The position numbers and the translations under genes are program-made. A DNA stretch of 64,000 nt from positions 479,980 through 543,979 of the forward strand of contig NZ_QGTS01000001.1 of NCBI RefSeq assembly GCF_003182475.1, written 5' to 3'. Positions 63,528 through 64,000 of this stretch are shown one piece after another (position 1 is the stretch's first letter; each line of letters starts with the position of its first letter). This DNA is from Mangrovibacter plantisponsor (GTDB lineage: Bacteria; Pseudomonadota; Gammaproteobacteria; Enterobacterales; Enterobacteriaceae). A model generated the notes under the pieces. The model had not been told where the DNA came from and ran no database searches. It worked only from the letters and a program-made list of their open reading frames with translations.

Positions 63528-63546
63528 ATGGCACTTAACGCCAAGA
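63528..63546 (+). promoter_or_regulatory. mar/sox/rob box upstream of tolC
   Basis: ATGGCACTTAACGCCAAGA matches 17 of 19 positions of the MarA/SoxS/Rob consensus AYNGCACNNWNNRYYAAAY. It lies 94-112 bases before the tolC ATG in the nudF-tolC divergent region. E. coli tolC is known to be controlled by these regulators. Confidence 0.78.
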
Positions 63547-63640
63547 CGTTGTCAAAGCTGAACCTGCTAAAATCGGCGATCCTTTTTGGCATCAGTCAGC
63601 GCTATTACACACAATTTCTGCTTCACAACAAGGAATGCAA

Positions 63641-64000
63641 ATGAAGAAACTGCTCCCCACACTTATTGGTCTGAGCTTTGTCGCGTTCAGTACCATGAGC
63701 CAGGCAGAAAACCTGTTGCAGGTTTATCAGCAGGCACGTATCAGTAACCCTGACCTGCGTAAATCCGCAGCTGATCGCGACGCGGCATTTGAGAAAATCA
63801 ATGAATCACGCAGCCCATTATTACCTCAACTGGGTCTGGGAGCCGACTATACCTATAACAACGGCTACCGTGACAACGATGGCATTAACTCCAATGCCAC
63901 CAGTGCGTCCTTACAGCTTACGCAAGTTATTTTCGATATGTCAAAATGGCGTGCGCTGACCATTCAGGAAAAAACGGCAGGAATACAGGATGTCTCCTAC
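63641..64000 (+). CDS. tolC: outer-membrane efflux channel TolC (5' part, cut by window)
   Basis: The first 120 residues of TolC, the trimeric outer-membrane exit duct for AcrAB and other efflux pumps and for type I secretion. MKKLLPTLIGLSFVAFSTMS...QA is the signal peptide, and the mature protein starts ENLLQVYQQARISNPDLRKS as in E. coli. AAGGA lies eight bases before the ATG. The frame is open to the window edge. A mar/sox/rob box lies upstream. Confidence 0.97.
   Translation, partial: MKKLLPTLIGLSFVAFSTMSQAENLLQVYQQARISNPDLRKSAADRDAAFEKINESRSPLLPQLGLGADYTYNNGYRDNDGINSNATSASLQLTQVIFDMSKWRALTIQEKTAGIQDVSY

Overview
The window is chromosomal DNA of an Enterobacteriaceae bacterium. The right-hand part (about 35.4-64 kb) follows the E. 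coli K-12 backbone: exbD-exbB / metC / yghB / yqhC / yqhD-dkgA / ygiQ / ftsP / plsC / parC / mdaB-ygiN / parE-yqiA-cpdA-yqiB-nudF / tolC. Several proteins align residue for residue with their E. coli counterparts from memory. The genus cannot be fixed from the window; by eye the base composition is moderate, near 50% GC. No rRNA, tRNA, CRISPR array, integrase or insertion sequence was found.

Left part, 1-35.2 kb, is accessory or lineage-specific. 1-6.6 kb holds a divergent uptake and catabolism cluster: a four-gene ABC importer on the minus strand (ATPase, binding protein, two permeases, the last cut by the window edge) against a PhnP-like metallo-beta-lactamase-fold phosphodiesterase, a LacI-type regulator and an inositol-monophosphatase-family enzyme. 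A perfect 18-bp palindrome lies between the two arms. 6.6-12.9 kb has a second PBP2-type transpeptidase, an unknown gene, a Tsr-like chemoreceptor with a near-consensus flagellar sigma-28 promoter, three copies of a small palindromic repeat and an exported Asp-rich protein of unknown function. 12.9-17.1 kb has a YpfH-like hydrolase, a YqjG-type glutathionyl-hydroquinone reductase, a DoxX protein, a LysR regulator and a diguanylate cyclase. 17.1-22.1 kb contains molybdate genes: a MolA-like periplasmic binding protein and a ModA-like protein without signal peptide, preceded by a near-perfect ModE box, and a tandem-Mop molbindin further along. Between them lie phenolic acid decarboxylase, its LysR neighbour and an exported esterase.

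22.4-26 kb has a small unknown gene, a purine permease, a UspA-type protein and an MscS-type channel. 26-33.8 kb looks like a uronate-oligosaccharide utilisation locus: an Na+/solute symporter, a cytoplasmic heparinase II/III-family lyase and a three-gene TRAP transporter, with KdgR-like and CRP-like sites in the control regions. Three unrecognised genes (33.8-35.2 kb) end the accessory block.

Within the backbone, the ygiN-parE junction is interrupted by an 8-kb block (50.7-58.9 kb): an MmgE/PrpD-family protein, two related NodB/PuuE-type deacetylases, a polar amino-acid ABC importer, an argininosuccinate-lyase paralogue and a divergent LysR regulator. The combination of an ArgH-type C-N lyase with an MmgE/PrpD protein recalls the enzymes that degrade iminodisuccinate and EDDS, so this block may import and cleave an N-substituted aspartate compound. 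Together with the 1-6.6 kb phosphodiester cluster it is the best candidate for an undescribed system. All functional statements rest on reading the translated sequences and on remembered family features; no database search was run.
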